In this document: piece after piece, positions 23,701 to 38,700 of the stretch
How positions within the stretch are numbered: position 1 is the stretch's first letter
How the letters are laid out: the number at the start of each line of letters is the position of its first letter
Source of the DNA: Mactromeris polynyma
Lineage: Eukaryota > Mollusca > Bivalvia > Venerida > Mactridae
Assembly (NCBI GenBank): GCA_032209605.1
Contig: JASFXZ010000057.1
Span: forward strand, 124,001 to 188,000
Direction: 5' to 3'
Length of the DNA stretch: 64,000 nt
Position numbers and translations under genes: made by a program
Notes under the pieces: generated by a model
Database searches by the model: none
What the model was told of the DNA's origin: nothing
Seen by the model: only the letters and a program-made list of their open reading frames with translations

Positions 23701-26700
23701 ACACAGTACAAGAAGTACAGAGCAACATAACACAGTCCACAACACAGTACAAGAAGTACAGAGCAACATAACACAGTCCACAACACAGTACAAGAAGTAC
23801 AGAGCAACATAACACAGTCCACAAGACAGTACAAGAAGTACAGAGCAACATAACACAGTCCACAACACAGTACAAGAAGTACAGAGCAACAAAACACAGT
23901 CCACAACACAGTACAAGAAGTACAGAGCAACATAACACAGTCCACAAGACAGTACAAGAAGTACAGAGCAACATAACACAGTCCACAACACAGTACAAGA
24001 AGTACAGAGCAACATAACACAGTCCACAACACAGTACAAGAAGTACAGAGCAACATAACACAGTCCACAACACAGTACAAGAAGTACAGAGCAACATAAC
24101 ACAGTCCACAACACAGTACAATAAGCACATAACAACATAACACAGTCCACAACACAGTACAAGAAGTACAGAGCAACATAACACAGTCCACAACACAGTA
24201 CAAGAAGTACAGAGCAACATAACACAGTCCACAAGACAGTACAAGAAGTACAGAGCAACATAACACAGTCCACAACACAGTACAAGAAGTACAGAGCAAC
24301 ACAGCACAGTCCACAACACAGTACAAAAAGCACAGAGCAACACAGCACAATCCACAACACAGTACAAGAAGTACAGAGCAACATAACACAGTCCACAAGA
24401 CAGTACAAGAAGTACAGAGCAACATAACACAGTCCACAACACAGTACAAGAAGTACAGAGCAACATAACACAGTCCACAAGACAGTACAAGAAGTACAGA
24501 GCAACATAACACAGTCCACAACACAGTACAAGAAGTACAGAGCAACATAACACAGTCCACAACACAGTACAAGAAGTACAGAGCAACATAACACAGTCCA
24601 CAACACAGTACAAGAAGTACAGAGCAACATAACACAGTCCACAAGACAGTACAAGAAGCAAGCAAATACAACACACCACAGTCCATACCACAGTCCACAA
24701 CACAGTCCACAACACAGTACATGAAGGACAGTGCGACACATCACACCACAGTCCACAACACAGTACAAGAAGCACATAGCGACACAACACAACATAGCCC
24801 ACAAAACTGTCACAACACAGTCCTAAACACAGTACAAGAAGCACAGAGTGACACAACACACCACAGTCCAAAACACAGTACACAACACAGTCCAAGAAGC
24901 ACAGAGCACCACAACACACCACAGTCCACAACACAGTACAAGAAGCATAGAGCAACACACCACAGTCCACAACACAGTACAAGAAGCACAGAGCAATACA
25001 ACACACCACAGTCCACACCACAACAAAGCACAAGAAACTTAGAGCGATACAAATATTGTATATGTCTCATTAATATTTGCCAGTTTGTAGAAATATATAT
25101 CACATTGTCCTTTACAGAATTACATAAATTTAAGCTAATGATAATTTAACTTTAGTAAATGCGTTCATACGTAACAAAGTATGTCAAGACCGTTAACACT
25201 AATATGCAAACGCTTTTTGTAGCACATTCATTTAGGTTACTTTTAAAATCAATTGCGTTGTTTGTGATTTCAATAAAGACATGTATATCGACCTGTTGTG
25301 ATGATCACCCGAAATTCTGTGACACCAACTCAGGTCTGACTTTGTCACATACCATTCACCAAACACTAGGCTGTAATTAAATTCTAATTAGGCGCCAGAA
25401 ATGTTGAGCTAACATGCAAACAATTTCGTGTTCCATGTAAAATAACTCCTATGTGGCCACGTGTGATGCCTGCTTAATGTCACTCACCAATCTAACACAC
25501 TGGTTCTCTCAGTAATTCGCTTTGGCTTTATGTTGACGTTTTTGTTCCTTGTATTATTTTAGAACTATTTTGATGGGCCAATCATGAATTGCTGTTCAAT
25601 TTCAGATCGGGGGAATTTAATTTTGTTAATATTTCCCAAATTGGGAATTAAATATAGGCTATTAAACTTTCTAGCAACAGCAATGTTGAATGCAATTCAA
25701 GACAATGGAAGAATCTGATAACTGCTTCAGTATGATGGGTTTATCTCAGTATTAGTGCGTTATGTTTCGCGGATTAATTCGCCGTGTTCAATTAAATAGG
25801 GATTTAAATTCTGACGTAAGAATACAGCAAATTCTATTAAATCAAGATCCGACTGATCCGCGGATAACAAAACATGTGTCTCCTTTACGCATTTTTTTAA
25901 AAGTTTCGAATAATAATCCAATGCAAGTCTCCTGTTGTTCAGATAATGATATACATGTAGTTGTGAGGCAGTAATATTTTACAAACAAACGAACATCTTC
26001 TTATCATTTTGTGTTGAAGTTGTATGCCGTTTTCAACAGCATTTTTGTTATGTTCAGCGGTCAGTTGTCCTAAATAGTGACCCTGGGTTACTAAAATCAA
26101 TGATAATATGTTCTTCACTTCCCCCACATGAATCAGACTTGGAGCGCAAACGACCTAGGATGTATTGTCTGTAGTCAAGTTGTCACAAAAAACTGTTTTT
26201 ATGATACGAGCAGCAGCATGTAGGTACCAAATGAACGAGCTATACATGTATCCTCAACGTCATACTGAACGTATCAGAACCGAGTATAATATGATGCTTG
26301 GATATATACAACCTAACTCATAACATTTCGTATTTCAATGATAAGTGGAAAGTGTTAATGAGTGATTCACAAATCATTCAATATCACTTAATATTGACTG
26401 GTGGTTGATAATAGCAACCAGATTCAAGTGGCAGTATTATTTACGCAATGTGGGCAAAATGCACTTGTAATACCCATCATTAAAATAATGTAATTAATCC
26501 AACCAAAACAGAAGTTATCTTTGTTGAGTCGTCCAATACAAGTTATATCAAACTTAAAACTGACTCATTAGACTTTTATGACTATGACCAGAACTAGGCT
26601 AGTGGCCAAATTTAATACACTACACAAGAAATTAACTTGTTAAACTCTTGCTATTGTGAGACAAGTTTTGCAAATTTAATAGGCCAGAGTTTTAATAGAC

Positions 26701-29700
26701 GTTCAGCTACTAGCACCAGTCTAGCTAAATAAATTTAACTTATAACCTTTGATACGAATCACTGTTCTACCATATTTAGGTATTTGTCTCTAATTCCCAT
26801 TAAACTCGTTTATTTCAATCAATTTTCATTTTAGTCTGATCATTAATCGTCTAAATTAGTGACAGAGTTAATTGTTTAAGAACACCAATGTGAATAAACT
26901 CGGTTGAAATCTTATATAATGTTGTTTACATAGGCAAGGATTTCGTCTGAAATTGCACGAAGTCCTCGTGCAAGTCAATACATTATCAAGCTCCGAGGAC
27001 ATTTGATACCAAATGCATTATCATGTATACAAGCAATCAGCGTGTTGTCTCATTTCCTGGCTATTTAATATTGATTACCATTCATTTATGAAAATAATAT
27101 TGATGCCTGCCGATGATACGACACATTGTTACCATGTAGCGAGATTAAATCTACATGGCACTATGGGAAATATTTCGGCAAGAGATTACAATGTACACAA
27201 TGGAATTATTTGTGAAATACGAATAACATTTGTCGTTATCGATTGAAAAAGTAAACATATTTCACTAAAATACAAATACAATATATCGGGTACGTATAAT
27301 CTGCTGAAACACGCCCTATTTGCTCAATCAGTATAGTTCCGAATATTCTCCACTCTTACTTCTTTATGATTATAATCTTCCTTTGAATGAAGCAAAACGG
27401 ATTAGCACGATTTAGTGATTAAGGAATACAGGCTATGACCGCTGGTTGTATATTACTGGCAATCAACGATGTTTGATTCAAACCAATAACTATATCCGCC
27501 CGGTAACAATCGGCCATCTTCACATCTGTGTGTCGGCAAACCTGCATGGCCGTTGTTTTAACTAATAACGTCTATATAAAGATTAGTTTATGCTGGTCCA
27601 TTAGCAGATAATAAAGTCTATTATCTCTGTTTAGACAAGAATAATGGAGGCTTTTATTATTCCATGATGACAAATCGTGTAAACATTTGTTATGTCATCT
27701 TTGACAATTACCATTTAGAGTGTCATCATGTTTCTGTGTCGCGTAAACGTTTGCAGAATCGAACTCAACACAAGTCCATGTCTTGACAGTCATACAGTCT
27801 CAGTATCGTCTGTTAGCTTTACACAACCAAAATAGAAGTTTAACGTTCTTGATTATTACCACGGTTCAGCATCATATAAACGCTCATTGAACTTCTCTAG
27901 CCTGCCCGAGGTCTCAATTACCACCAAGAGTCTTCGTCATGTGGAAGCTCACAGAACAGAGGTGTTGATTGCTGCGTCAAGCAGAAAAAAATCTACGGAA
28001 CCAGATTCCAGGGGGGAATTGTGCAAGCACGTATAGTGCCACATGTATGGACATTAACCCAGCTGAATTGGCCGGCTATAGACTCTAGTGCTAGCAATAT
28101 TACGTGGACGTTTTCGATTAAATTTAATTATACTGTAGATTAATTGAATTTGGATTCAATTTATCTTTTCGTGTAGATATACTAGTAAAGCGAGTTTGCG
28201 AACTTTGAATGCCCAAACTTCATTTAATTACCGCTGTTTGGACAGAGCAGATCCACTGAATATCGCTCAACTAAAAATACTATATTGCAATTCTTCTTAC
28301 TTCGTTTTGATCAAAAACAGGATATTGACACATATCTGTATCAAATCTAGCTAAATGCAGTAGAAGAAATGTATGACCTATATCACATCACTTTTTTCTC
28401 GTATAAAAATCACAATATATGGCCTCAAAGTGTCAGTGGCAATTTCCGACTTGTTTTGAGAGAAATGGAGTCCACGATATACATACTAAAACAAAATTAC
28501 GTTTTTACTCATTGTTTAAATTATAGCTCACAACTTTTACAACGCAATATACTTTACTGGTGAAACCAACTTGTCAGCAGTGAAGTAATTTTCTCGAGGT
28601 TTCCTGATTGAAAACCTGTCGTGTGAAAAGGTTTGTCGTGAGAATGACTTTTTCTAGAATGTTTTGTTACGGAATGATAACACAAACAATTAGTGAATTT
28701 TATTATTGAAATGAATTACAGTTCCTTGTATGAAAATCGTTGTTTTAACTTGAATTAAGAAACGGTTTCCATCCTATGTACAGTAAAAGACAAGATACAA
28801 CAGCGTACGATGCATATGTAAACGTGTTTTGTATGTACGCCTTTGCTGAAGATGTAAGAATATCATATCATTACTTATCACCGCAAACCCTTCAATATTT
28901 TTACACCATTATGCACGGCTATTTTTTCAAATTGTGTCGTTAATATGCTTTGTCGTATGTGAAAATGTCATCGTTTCCATATTCAAATATGCGCCAATAA
29001 AATTGATATCGGCTTTCTTTGACAATTTGGCAATGGTTATTTTTTACCGTCTTGTAACACGCGATTAAATGTCCCGTACATAAATAACATTACTAAATCT
29101 GGATAACTACATACCTCATTATACTCATTCGTATCTTAATATAATTTTGGTATTTGTCTTCTGTTCACAGCAAGCTTGCAACATAATAAATGTGTTCTAT
29201 CAAGTAAACGTGTTTCCGACCCAAACGAAAACTGAGGTGATGGAAACCGTTTTAAACATTGCTCAGGTTCAAGTTATGTTATTATCTCCCCTTTTCTCTG
29301 ATTAGCAAATCCATTTACGTAATTATTGTAACACTTTGACTCTCATCTATCACGTGATTGCCCTTTCGTGACAAAGCATGCCCCATTACTTTAACAAGTG
29401 CTCTTGAAAATAGAATCAATTTAGTCACCCATGTACGGAATGCGACGGTACAATTCGGGTTATAGTTTAACCCCCTAATGAGACAATTTCCCGGAATCGA
29501 CTTCATGATTAGGAACCTGGAGACAATCAGAATATTGAGTATTTACCAAAATTAGTAACCATGGTGACGTTTTGATATTTTTCTTTCTTCCTGAGATGTG
29601 ACATTTCATTTAAGTTTAGTTTTTACTGTTGATTAAAATGCGGAATGGCGTATAACACCATTGATTATACTCATGTCTCTTACAGAACAATGTGTGGTAG

Positions 29701-32700
29701 TTTAACAGAGAAAATGAACATTTTTCAGAGAATGTCTGATACAATATCAGTTAAAGATTTTGAGGTCAAAACAAATAAATAATTGTGTCAAGGATGAGAT
29801 GATGGTGTAAGAACTCAAAATGTCGACGATTATTGCGCTATAGTAAACAATGATCAAATAGGTTTCTAAATACTTTGCACTGATATTATGATAATTTGGT
29901 GTGTAAATTCCATAATCCAGTCTAATTCGGAAATTAAATTTGATAAAATCTGGAATATCATTACGTCTGTGTTGTATTCTCTTCGAAAGGTCAACGTTGT
30001 TAGCGATTCGACTCACAATACAATGTATTCAGTAACAAGAAATCAAATTGCTATTGCTATTACATACTTTAACTGGCTTAATTGTTTTTATTTGCGATTA
30101 ATAATTGATCAGGTATTCTCCTTTGGACATTTTGGGATTCGTACATGATACTTTGAATGTTACATGAAAAGATGTATGACTGCAAACATACAATGTCAGC
30201 CCCTAGCAAATCATCTGAATGCCGGTACGTCTTCTAATAAATCATCTGAACACTAGTGCGTCTCCCAACAAGCCATCTGAATGCCAGTACGTCTCCTACC
30301 ATATCATCTGCATGCCAGTACGTCTCCTACCATATCATCTGCATGCCAGTACGTCTCCTACCATATCATCTGAATGCTTGTAAGTCTCCTACCATATCAT
30401 CTGTATGCCAGTACGTCTCCTACCATATCATCTGAATGCTTGTAAGTCTCCTAGCAAATCATCTGCATGCCAGGAGGACTCCTATTAAATCATCTGAACG
30501 CAAGTACGTCGCCTAGTAAATCATCTGAATGCTAGTACGTCTCCAAGCAAATCATCTGAATGCAGGACGTCTCATAGTAAATCATCTGAATACCAGTACG
30601 TCTCCAAGCAAATCATCTGAATGCCAGTACGTCTCCCAGCAAATCATCTGAATGCCAGTACGTCTCCCAGCAAATCATCTGAAGCCAGGACGTCTCATAG
30701 TAAATCATCTGAATGCCAGTACGTCTCCCAGCAAATCATCTGAATGCCAGGACGTCTCATAGTAAATCATCTGAATGCCAGTACGTCTCCCAGCAAATCA
30801 TCTGAATGCCAGGACGTCTCAAAGTAAATCATCTGAATGCCAGTACGTCTCCTACCATATCATCTGAATGCCAGGACGTCTCCTAGTAAATCATCTGAAT
30901 ACCAGGACGTCTCCTAGTAAATCATCTGAATGCCAGGACGTCTCCTAGTAAATCATCTGCATGCCAGGACGTCTCCTAGTAAATCATCTGCATGCCAGGA
31001 CGTCTCCTAGTAAATCATCTGCATTCCATGACGTCTCCTAGCAAATCATCTGCATGCCAGGACGTCTCCTAGTAAATCATCTGAATGCCATGACGTCTCC
31101 TAGTAAATCATCTGAATGCCAGGACGTCTCCTAGTAAATCATTTGAATGCCAGGACCTCTCCTAGTAAATCATCTGAATGCCAGGACGTCTCCTAGTAAA
31201 TCATCTGATTGCCAAGACGTCTCCTAGTAAATCATGTGAATGCCAGGACGTCTCCTATTAAATAATCTGAATGCTTGTATGTCTGGTAGTAAATCATCTG
31301 AACGCTAGTAGGTCTCCTAGTAAATCATCTGAATGACAGGACTTCTCGTAGCAAATCATATGAACGCTAGTACGTCTCCTAGCAATTCATCTGAACGCTA
31401 GTACGTCTCCTAGCAAATCATGTGAACGCTAGTAGGTCTCCAAGCAACTCATTTGAACGCTTGTACGCCTGAGCAAATCATCTGAACGCTAGTACGTTCC
31501 CAGCGCTTACATGGCAAGTCTTGGCTGGGAGACATTTACACGCGGTCCATTAGATTATAAATTTTGCTTGTGAAGCTAATAAATAAGTTTTGAATTGTCA
31601 GTATTGAATATCTCGGCTGTTAAAGTATAGTGCATATTAAGGTTTGAATCAATTTAAATGTTGAAGAACCACTAATCATGCATGCAAAATAATGCACTGC
31701 AGTAAACAAGTCGATGAAATTTTGTGAAGCACCATGGGTTCGCCGACATTGTCTGTATTGTCTTTGTTGACGGCGGCCTTCAGGCCGTCGTCTATTTGAA
31801 TAATTTTTAATCTAGGTACATGGAGTTGCATAATCGAAATGGGAGAAGCCATTGGTATTATGCTTTTTTAAATTGTTCTTACAAAACGTGATTCTAATTA
31901 TACAGATAAAAAAAGTGTACTAATTGATAATAAAAAAATGTCAAAATATTTAAAATGTATTTTTACCGTTAATAAAAAGCTTTAAAAAATGTTTTACGTA
32001 TGCTTATAAGAATTTACAACAGCTAGTCACGAAAACGGTTAGGCATCGTGTATTACATAGCTTCGTTTCACAACTACGCTCAATTCATCATCAAAGTTCA
32101 GGAAATGGTTCCTAATGCTGTGCACGCAAATTGAAATTGTACTTATAAAAAAGCAAATTGTTAAACAAAAAATGTTAATCCATATTAATAAGTTCATGAA
32201 TGCAGTTTATAATGTACAAATATAAATACAGTGACCAAACTATGCAATATACATTGCCTTAACTTGACCCATATAAGTTATGTACTGATGGTAATATGTA
32301 AACAAAATTCAGCCAATGAAAATTGTCGTTGAAAACGTCATAGCATTTGTTGTTCAAATAACGCATTGGCAGTAAAACGGATTCAGTACATTCGAGATCA
32401 AATGCTGATGGTTGAACTGAACTTTTAATTACGTTGTTTTGACATTTTTAGTGGATATTTTTCCCTTTTGATATCCCAATAGTTCTTTTAGATCTGTAAA
32501 ACTAGAAGTTATAATCATGTATATTTTTAGATCCGTTTCGTTCTATCTACGTTTCGTGTAATCGTTTTTTTTCTTCGTTTCGTGTAAATCGATGCACCAG
32601 CATTTTCCCGCGAAACATTATCACCGACCGGCTTGGTGATGATCATACTTTCTTATTTATTGATAAACAAAATAATAAATCTTCAATATCATGCTTCCTA

Positions 32701-35700
32701 AAACTTGTGCCGCCGTTTTGATGCTTTGCATCAAAATTAGTCTTGTTTATAATAATGATTTATTTGAATTTGAGTTCTAAGCTTAAATCGTTTGGATGAT
32801 CAAACATTTATGAATGGAATGCTTTGAACGACTTCCGTTTAATTTACAATTTGTCGTGAAATATATTGTAAGGATTTGTACCGGCATACTAGACAATATA
32901 TCCAGGAAAATGTGTCATCTTTGTGTCAAACAAACTGATCAAATATACAAGAAAACGAAGAACTAAAATTCAACAGTTTAGGCTAATTTCTTATAATTAT
33001 GCTCTTTGTGAAGGGAGTTCTTACGAATATTTATTTCAATCTCTTATCCGTCCGTCTTTTGTAAACATCATTTATGTCTTATAAAAGGTACGGCCTCGAG
33101 ACTCGAACAACGACCTATGACTGGACTGGAGTGGCAGGCACTTTACAATATGCTTCTCGATCACCAGGGCCTGTGTTCACAAAGAATCAGTTTTCAGGAT
33201 CATGATCAAGATCAAATATAGGATCTTTTTAACTTTGTAAAAATGTTAATCAAAGCTCAATCTTTTTACATACTGTGACAGATATGAACATTTTGCAATT
33301 CTTTTGAGACATTAAGTTCAAATGTCATGCTTATTAAGCAAAAAGATTGAAATTAATATGATATGACTGATTTTGGAAAATCGATCCTGTTTTGATCTGG
33401 ATCAGTTTCAGTCATAGGTATAATAAATACATTTCTCAACATCATGGTGAAGTTTCGTATGTTTTCACGATGTTTATTAGAAGATGTTTATGTCTTTTTG
33501 TGTATGTTTATAAGAAGTACTGGAAAAAGTGTTCAATTGCTTCATGAAAAAGGCAAATATTTGTATGGATCAAATTGATCCAGATCAGTAGATCCTTTGT
33601 GAACATGGGGCCAGTACTCCTCTGATGTTAAAACTGTTAATTCAATTATTAATTTCTTGTACTCTTATTTTATGTTCTGAAATATGCGTAGAAATAGTTC
33701 TCTTTAATTCTGAATCTAACATATCATAAATCTACCTGCAGGCATTGCAGAAATGGGAGGCTGAGTCCAGTATCTAGCGGGTAGATATAACAACTCTGTT
33801 TTCTCCAATAAGTCTGTATCAACCGACTATCACAAAACAAAGAAACAGTTCTATCTTGATTAATAATAACTTTCAAAGCAATTCATTTCAAATTTAAAAC
33901 CATTACCACGCATTAAACTTCAATGAACAGTACTATATTTGATCACGTGACCGAATCAACGTTCGCTCCATCTGATATGACTTTGTCAGAATGCATCCGA
34001 ATTCGAATTATGATGTCATCGCGAATATTTCTTGTTCCAGGGGGAAATCTTTTCGTCAAATCTCGAAGAAATTTTCGCGCTTAAATCGCGATTCTGGATT
34101 ATTTATTTCGCTTTAAATTCCCCTTGTTCGGAAATAATCAAAATTTACGTGCTTACACATTGTGTTACTTGTAAGAGGATTGTATTAAATCAGGATCTTC
34201 TTTGTTCTAATGTTGTCATGTTGTTTTATTAAATCAAAAGATTATCCTATTGTGATTCTCAACAAGAAAAAGTTGCATTGCTTTTAAAATGAAATTACTC
34301 GATATTTTATCTCAAAGTAACACCGAATATGCCCAAAGCAGAACGCAGTAAAACCGCACTTAAAACCACCTCAAAATTAAGACCACATGATTAATAAGGA
34401 GGTCTTTTTACGGACCATTTATTTTCATATTTTGACTTGATAATCAGTCTACCTTTCGACTTAGACCTTCTTCCTCCCGAACCAACGGTAGATTTGTTGT
34501 ACCGGGATATCACTAACATTTCGCTCATTTTCTTATAAAAACAAAGACTGAATCATATTAATGTTGACACATAAAAACTTCCCCAAGTGATTCCCAATTG
34601 AAATTGCAACAAGAATATGATATTCGCATCCTGACCATCTAGTCGAATCCATTTTTCGAGGCAAAAATAATATGCATTTTATAATATAATATTATTTCGT
34701 GATTTATTGAGGAGTAACTACAACACTGGACAGACCATAAATGACAAAATGGACAAAATTAACGGGCGAATAACAGCTAAATTCTTGATTTGTGTCTATT
34801 GTCATAAAAACAGACTCTACGTGTTTTATTGTTTCATTTTTTACTGCATTGATGATTGTAATTTTGAGTCTTGGAGTTGTTATTTATGCGCAATTGTAAA
34901 TTACATGCCGGAAATGGCCATGTGTAACAACAATCGTGAAACATTTATCTTGCAGTAAAGTATATATAAAGCCTTATATTTCCAGGTTCATCGACGGAAT
35001 CACCCGACGACGGTCGTCGGGGCCCCATATTTTTGTCCGAACCGCCGTCTTTAGTCGTAATACCGAACACAAAAGGAGCTGCTATCCCATGCGGTGTCTA
35101 TGGAAACCCAGCCCCCTTAGTCACATGGATAACTGAAGACGGACAAGAGGTGAGATATATTCTTTAATCCAGTGATAAGCTTCATCAATTCTACTCTTAT
35201 ACATTTGTAATCGCATTAGGACTGCTCATAGGAAGCCTAAAATCAGAAACTGTAGTGAAATGTACAGGAATTAAAATTACTTGTCTTGTTTCATATTATT
35301 TCCATCATCATGATCATATAAGCCTTGTTCACTAAAACGCCAGCTGAGTAAAACAAATGGAAATCATAATCGATTTGGTAAAGTAATGCAAAATGGACTA
35401 ATGTTTTTCACTTTTCCATGACGGAAATAATTTCACTCAAATACATGTTTATGATTATTTGCACAAGACTTGGAGAAGTTTGACTGGCATAGATCCCTCA
35501 TTCTGCGTTCAGAATTATGATCAAAACTGTAAATTCCAATTTTCGAATTTTCGCATGAAAACGCGATTTAGTGGCACTTTGTTGTGATGTTTTCATTCCT
35601 CTAAAACAGTTATTCTAATATTTCATTAATCAAAATGCTTCGTTCCCTGACTAATAGGGAGTAATGGTGGGTCCCCCTGGGATCCTCATAAAATACCGCT

Positions 35701-38700
35701 TGTCATAAGGTCCCCCGTGGGAACCCCATAAAACTACTTTCTGTCATGTGTTTACGAGAGAAAACAAACGCGAGTTTAAACGAGATGTTACTGGGATATT
35801 TCGATAACTGAATTACGTTTGTTTGTTTTTGTTGTAAAGTTAACTAACACATTTTGAACAAAATTAAAGTAACACATAAAATTGTGAAGTCTGGTTTCCA
35901 ATAGTAGGTGAATGGTTTTGTGTCGTATTCTAAACATACATATAAAAGGATCAGTTGTCCTGTTAGAAAATGTGGACTAGAAAAAACATATCTTGACAAT
36001 TTGGTGAGAAAAACACGGACATAAACAACGAACTGCGACGATATAAACAATGAAAACATTACGTATGTAAACCCAATTCGATAAGGCTTTCATTATCGAT
36101 GTATGCATTATATTGGATATAGGGTGGGAAGGTTGTTTATGAATCTTTTCGAATGTGATATCATTTTAACTCACTGTAAATAGGTTGTATACAACAACCC
36201 TATACTCGATATTTAGGTAAACACGATAATGAAAGAAATAGCGAATTTGAGTTATACTTTGAATATGATAAACAAATCATTGTCGGACTTGTGCATTGTG
36301 GGGAAGTGGTCCGCTGACTTTTGAAGATCAAGAAACCTTAAATATCTGGTTTATATCAGCTGGACGTCTTTTCCAAATGATAAGAGGTAGCACACCTGAC
36401 GTAGTAGAACACGTGACCTATGGTGTATAGGAATCGCGGACCTCAGAACTGTACGCAAAATCCGGAACCCAAACTAAAGATAAGGTTTTAGTACCCTGTG
36501 AACTTTTTATCAGCCCATTATTGATATAATCTCTAGCGATCAATCACTTCTGCGTATTATTCAGATATAACGAAGTTATGATCGATTGTTAGTGCAATGG
36601 CTCTTTCATCTTTCATTTATAATGCACTAGTATCTATTTTTTGGCTTATCTGTTCCATCACTCGTATCTAATTTACTTATGATGTTGTTCAGCGCATACA
36701 GTCATGCATGATTCACAACCTAACTTGGTGTTATTATAAACAATAACAACAACATAAACAACATCATTGTATCAACCATACTGACATACTAAACAACAGC
36801 AATAACGTACAAACTACAACAGTGGCAGCAATACCAAGCATGCATTAAACAACTACAAAGCTACATGATCCTGGGGCAATATTACAGAAACATCTTAAGT
36901 GAAATCTTATCCTTATCCTTAAAATTCATTTTCCTTAACTGGTTTATTTAACATACATGCTATTATATGGTCAAATCAAGAGTGTTATATGAATATTATT
37001 AATATTTATTGTCATTACCATTAAAAAGCCTAACTGTTTTAATGTGGTTTCGGAATTACATCCATTTGAAGTTTTGAACTTAAGTGTAAATATTTAAGAT
37101 TCACTTAAGGTGCTTCTGTAATGCGGGCCCTTGTCTGATCTATAGTAGGGAAGTTGTATAAATAGTGTTCTGTCTTATGTAAAAGACGATGTTATCAATG
37201 CACGAGTTTCACATTAAAATGAGAGGCGTTTATGTTCTATTTGACAATTTGGCTGAATATCATAGTTATATTCAAAGTCACCTGCCCTCCGCCTCTTACA
37301 CATGTTGGGAAGTTGTCATTTGTTTGGAGACAATGTTCGGTAACACAGGAACACTAGTAAGGTCAACTTGCCCTCATAAATTACTAAATGACAGTTGAAA
37401 ATGTCGTAAAATTCCAATACAAACAAATGCAATAAATATATTGTTTCGTCTTTGATATTATTTTTTGTTATTAGTTTGACAGGGACATGGAAAAAATGTT
37501 AATCTCAGGTACCAAAATAATTATAATTGAAATAAGTTCTTGTTAAAAATCGGCGTGAGAGAAGGTTTCTATGCTGATGCTTAATAGCTCTGGGTAGGAA
37601 CACCATGTCATTCGCATGCTGGACCCGCTTCCTGTTAACCTTATACGTAGATCAAAACACCTCATGTTGATCAGTATAGTTGACGTATGACAATTGTGTG
37701 AATCAGGATGAAGATCAGAAAAATGTATAGAATAAATCGTGTTGGCTTAACTCTATGCTGACAAATGACACTTTTTGACATGTTACGAAATTCTCTTTAA
37801 ATTACAGGTGCTGCCTCGTACAGGAAGTATCGAAGTTCTTCACAATCATACTCTTTTCTTTCCTCCATTTGAAGAGTCCGATGTTGTACCTAGTATTCAT
37901 ACCCAGGTGTATAGATGCGTGGCGTCCAATCGAATAGGACAAGTCGTCAGTCGGAGAGTTCATACTACCGCAGGTACGATACGTATACTCCAAAAAGTCT
38001 GTCAAAAACAGCATATGTAATATTTTATATAAGACAATACGGTGAAAATGTCTTCCTATGGATTTTCCGTATTACTTATTTTGACCGGACATTTAGACAG
38101 TTCATTTAATACGGGAGATGCTGAAATGGATGTCAGGTTGGTTGCACCCTTTACCTATATTTACCCCCAGTGGTGTTTTGCCGCAGACCGTTCCAAGGCG
38201 ATGCTCCTATCTTCACCTATTATCTATATTGGAGTCTTGTGTCCCTCTTGTCTCTGTAATTGTTAAGATGTAGGTATATATTCCATGCCACATTATACAT
38301 TGTCTCATGTCTTCTGTGTTCGTAATATATGGCATTTCCTGCTTGAATTCCATCCATACCCCCCCCCCCCCCCTGCTTGTCCTCTTTAATTTGCCTTATT
38401 TAACCCTTATGGCCGACCATACCATTCCTTGCACCCCTGTTCCCTTACGTATTTACCCACCTCAAATGCCTGTAGATTTATGGACTGTTGTTTTCCCGGA
38501 GGTCTTTGTGGAGAGGCATCGTCTAATTTATGTGGCATTCCCTGTAGCAACTTATTCTCTCTTTAATTCATTTTAGAAAATTCTTAATAGAGGTTCACGG
38601 TAACACGATCGGGTGCCATTTTAGATCTACGAGTAAAACAGACATGACATTTGTAACATGCAGACGACGTGTTTGTGTTAAACAATACACATAGCATCTC

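Larger units (their letters stand above)
17794..34985 (+). other. DSCAM intron 1 (17.2 kb)
   Basis: Donor gtaagta, acceptor ttatatttccag. Contents: two GGGGCC-ended MITEs (19.3, 19.7 kb), two 41-bp arrays (20.7 and 22.2-25.0 kb), a 31-bp array (30.2-31.5 kb), copy 2 of the 1.16-kb element, a larger MITE (33.2 kb) and a MITE fragment (34.3 kb). No Ig-like or other coding exon was recognised in the unique stretches 21250-22180, 25050-30195 and 32750-33165. Confidence 0.75.

Noticed and set aside
22107..25033. Three overlapping minus-strand ORFs of 871-964 codons
   Set aside because: They lie wholly in a 41-bp tandem array that lacks antisense stop triplets. The three frames encode the same cyclic Cys/Leu/Val sequence, and there is no start context, domain or non-repeat extension.
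22155..25149. Plus-strand Thr/Gln/Ser-rich ORFs at the edges of the same array
   Set aside because: Repeat-derived low-complexity sequence with no splice or homology support.
30199..31502. CRISPR-like regularly spaced repeats
   Set aside because: The 31-bp units are contiguous with no unique spacers, there are no cas genes, and the locus is inside a eukaryotic intron.
34936..35136. 66-codon ORF overlapping exon 2
   Set aside because: It is a shadow frame. The Ig1 sequence is in the frame two bases after the acceptor and matches DSCAM.
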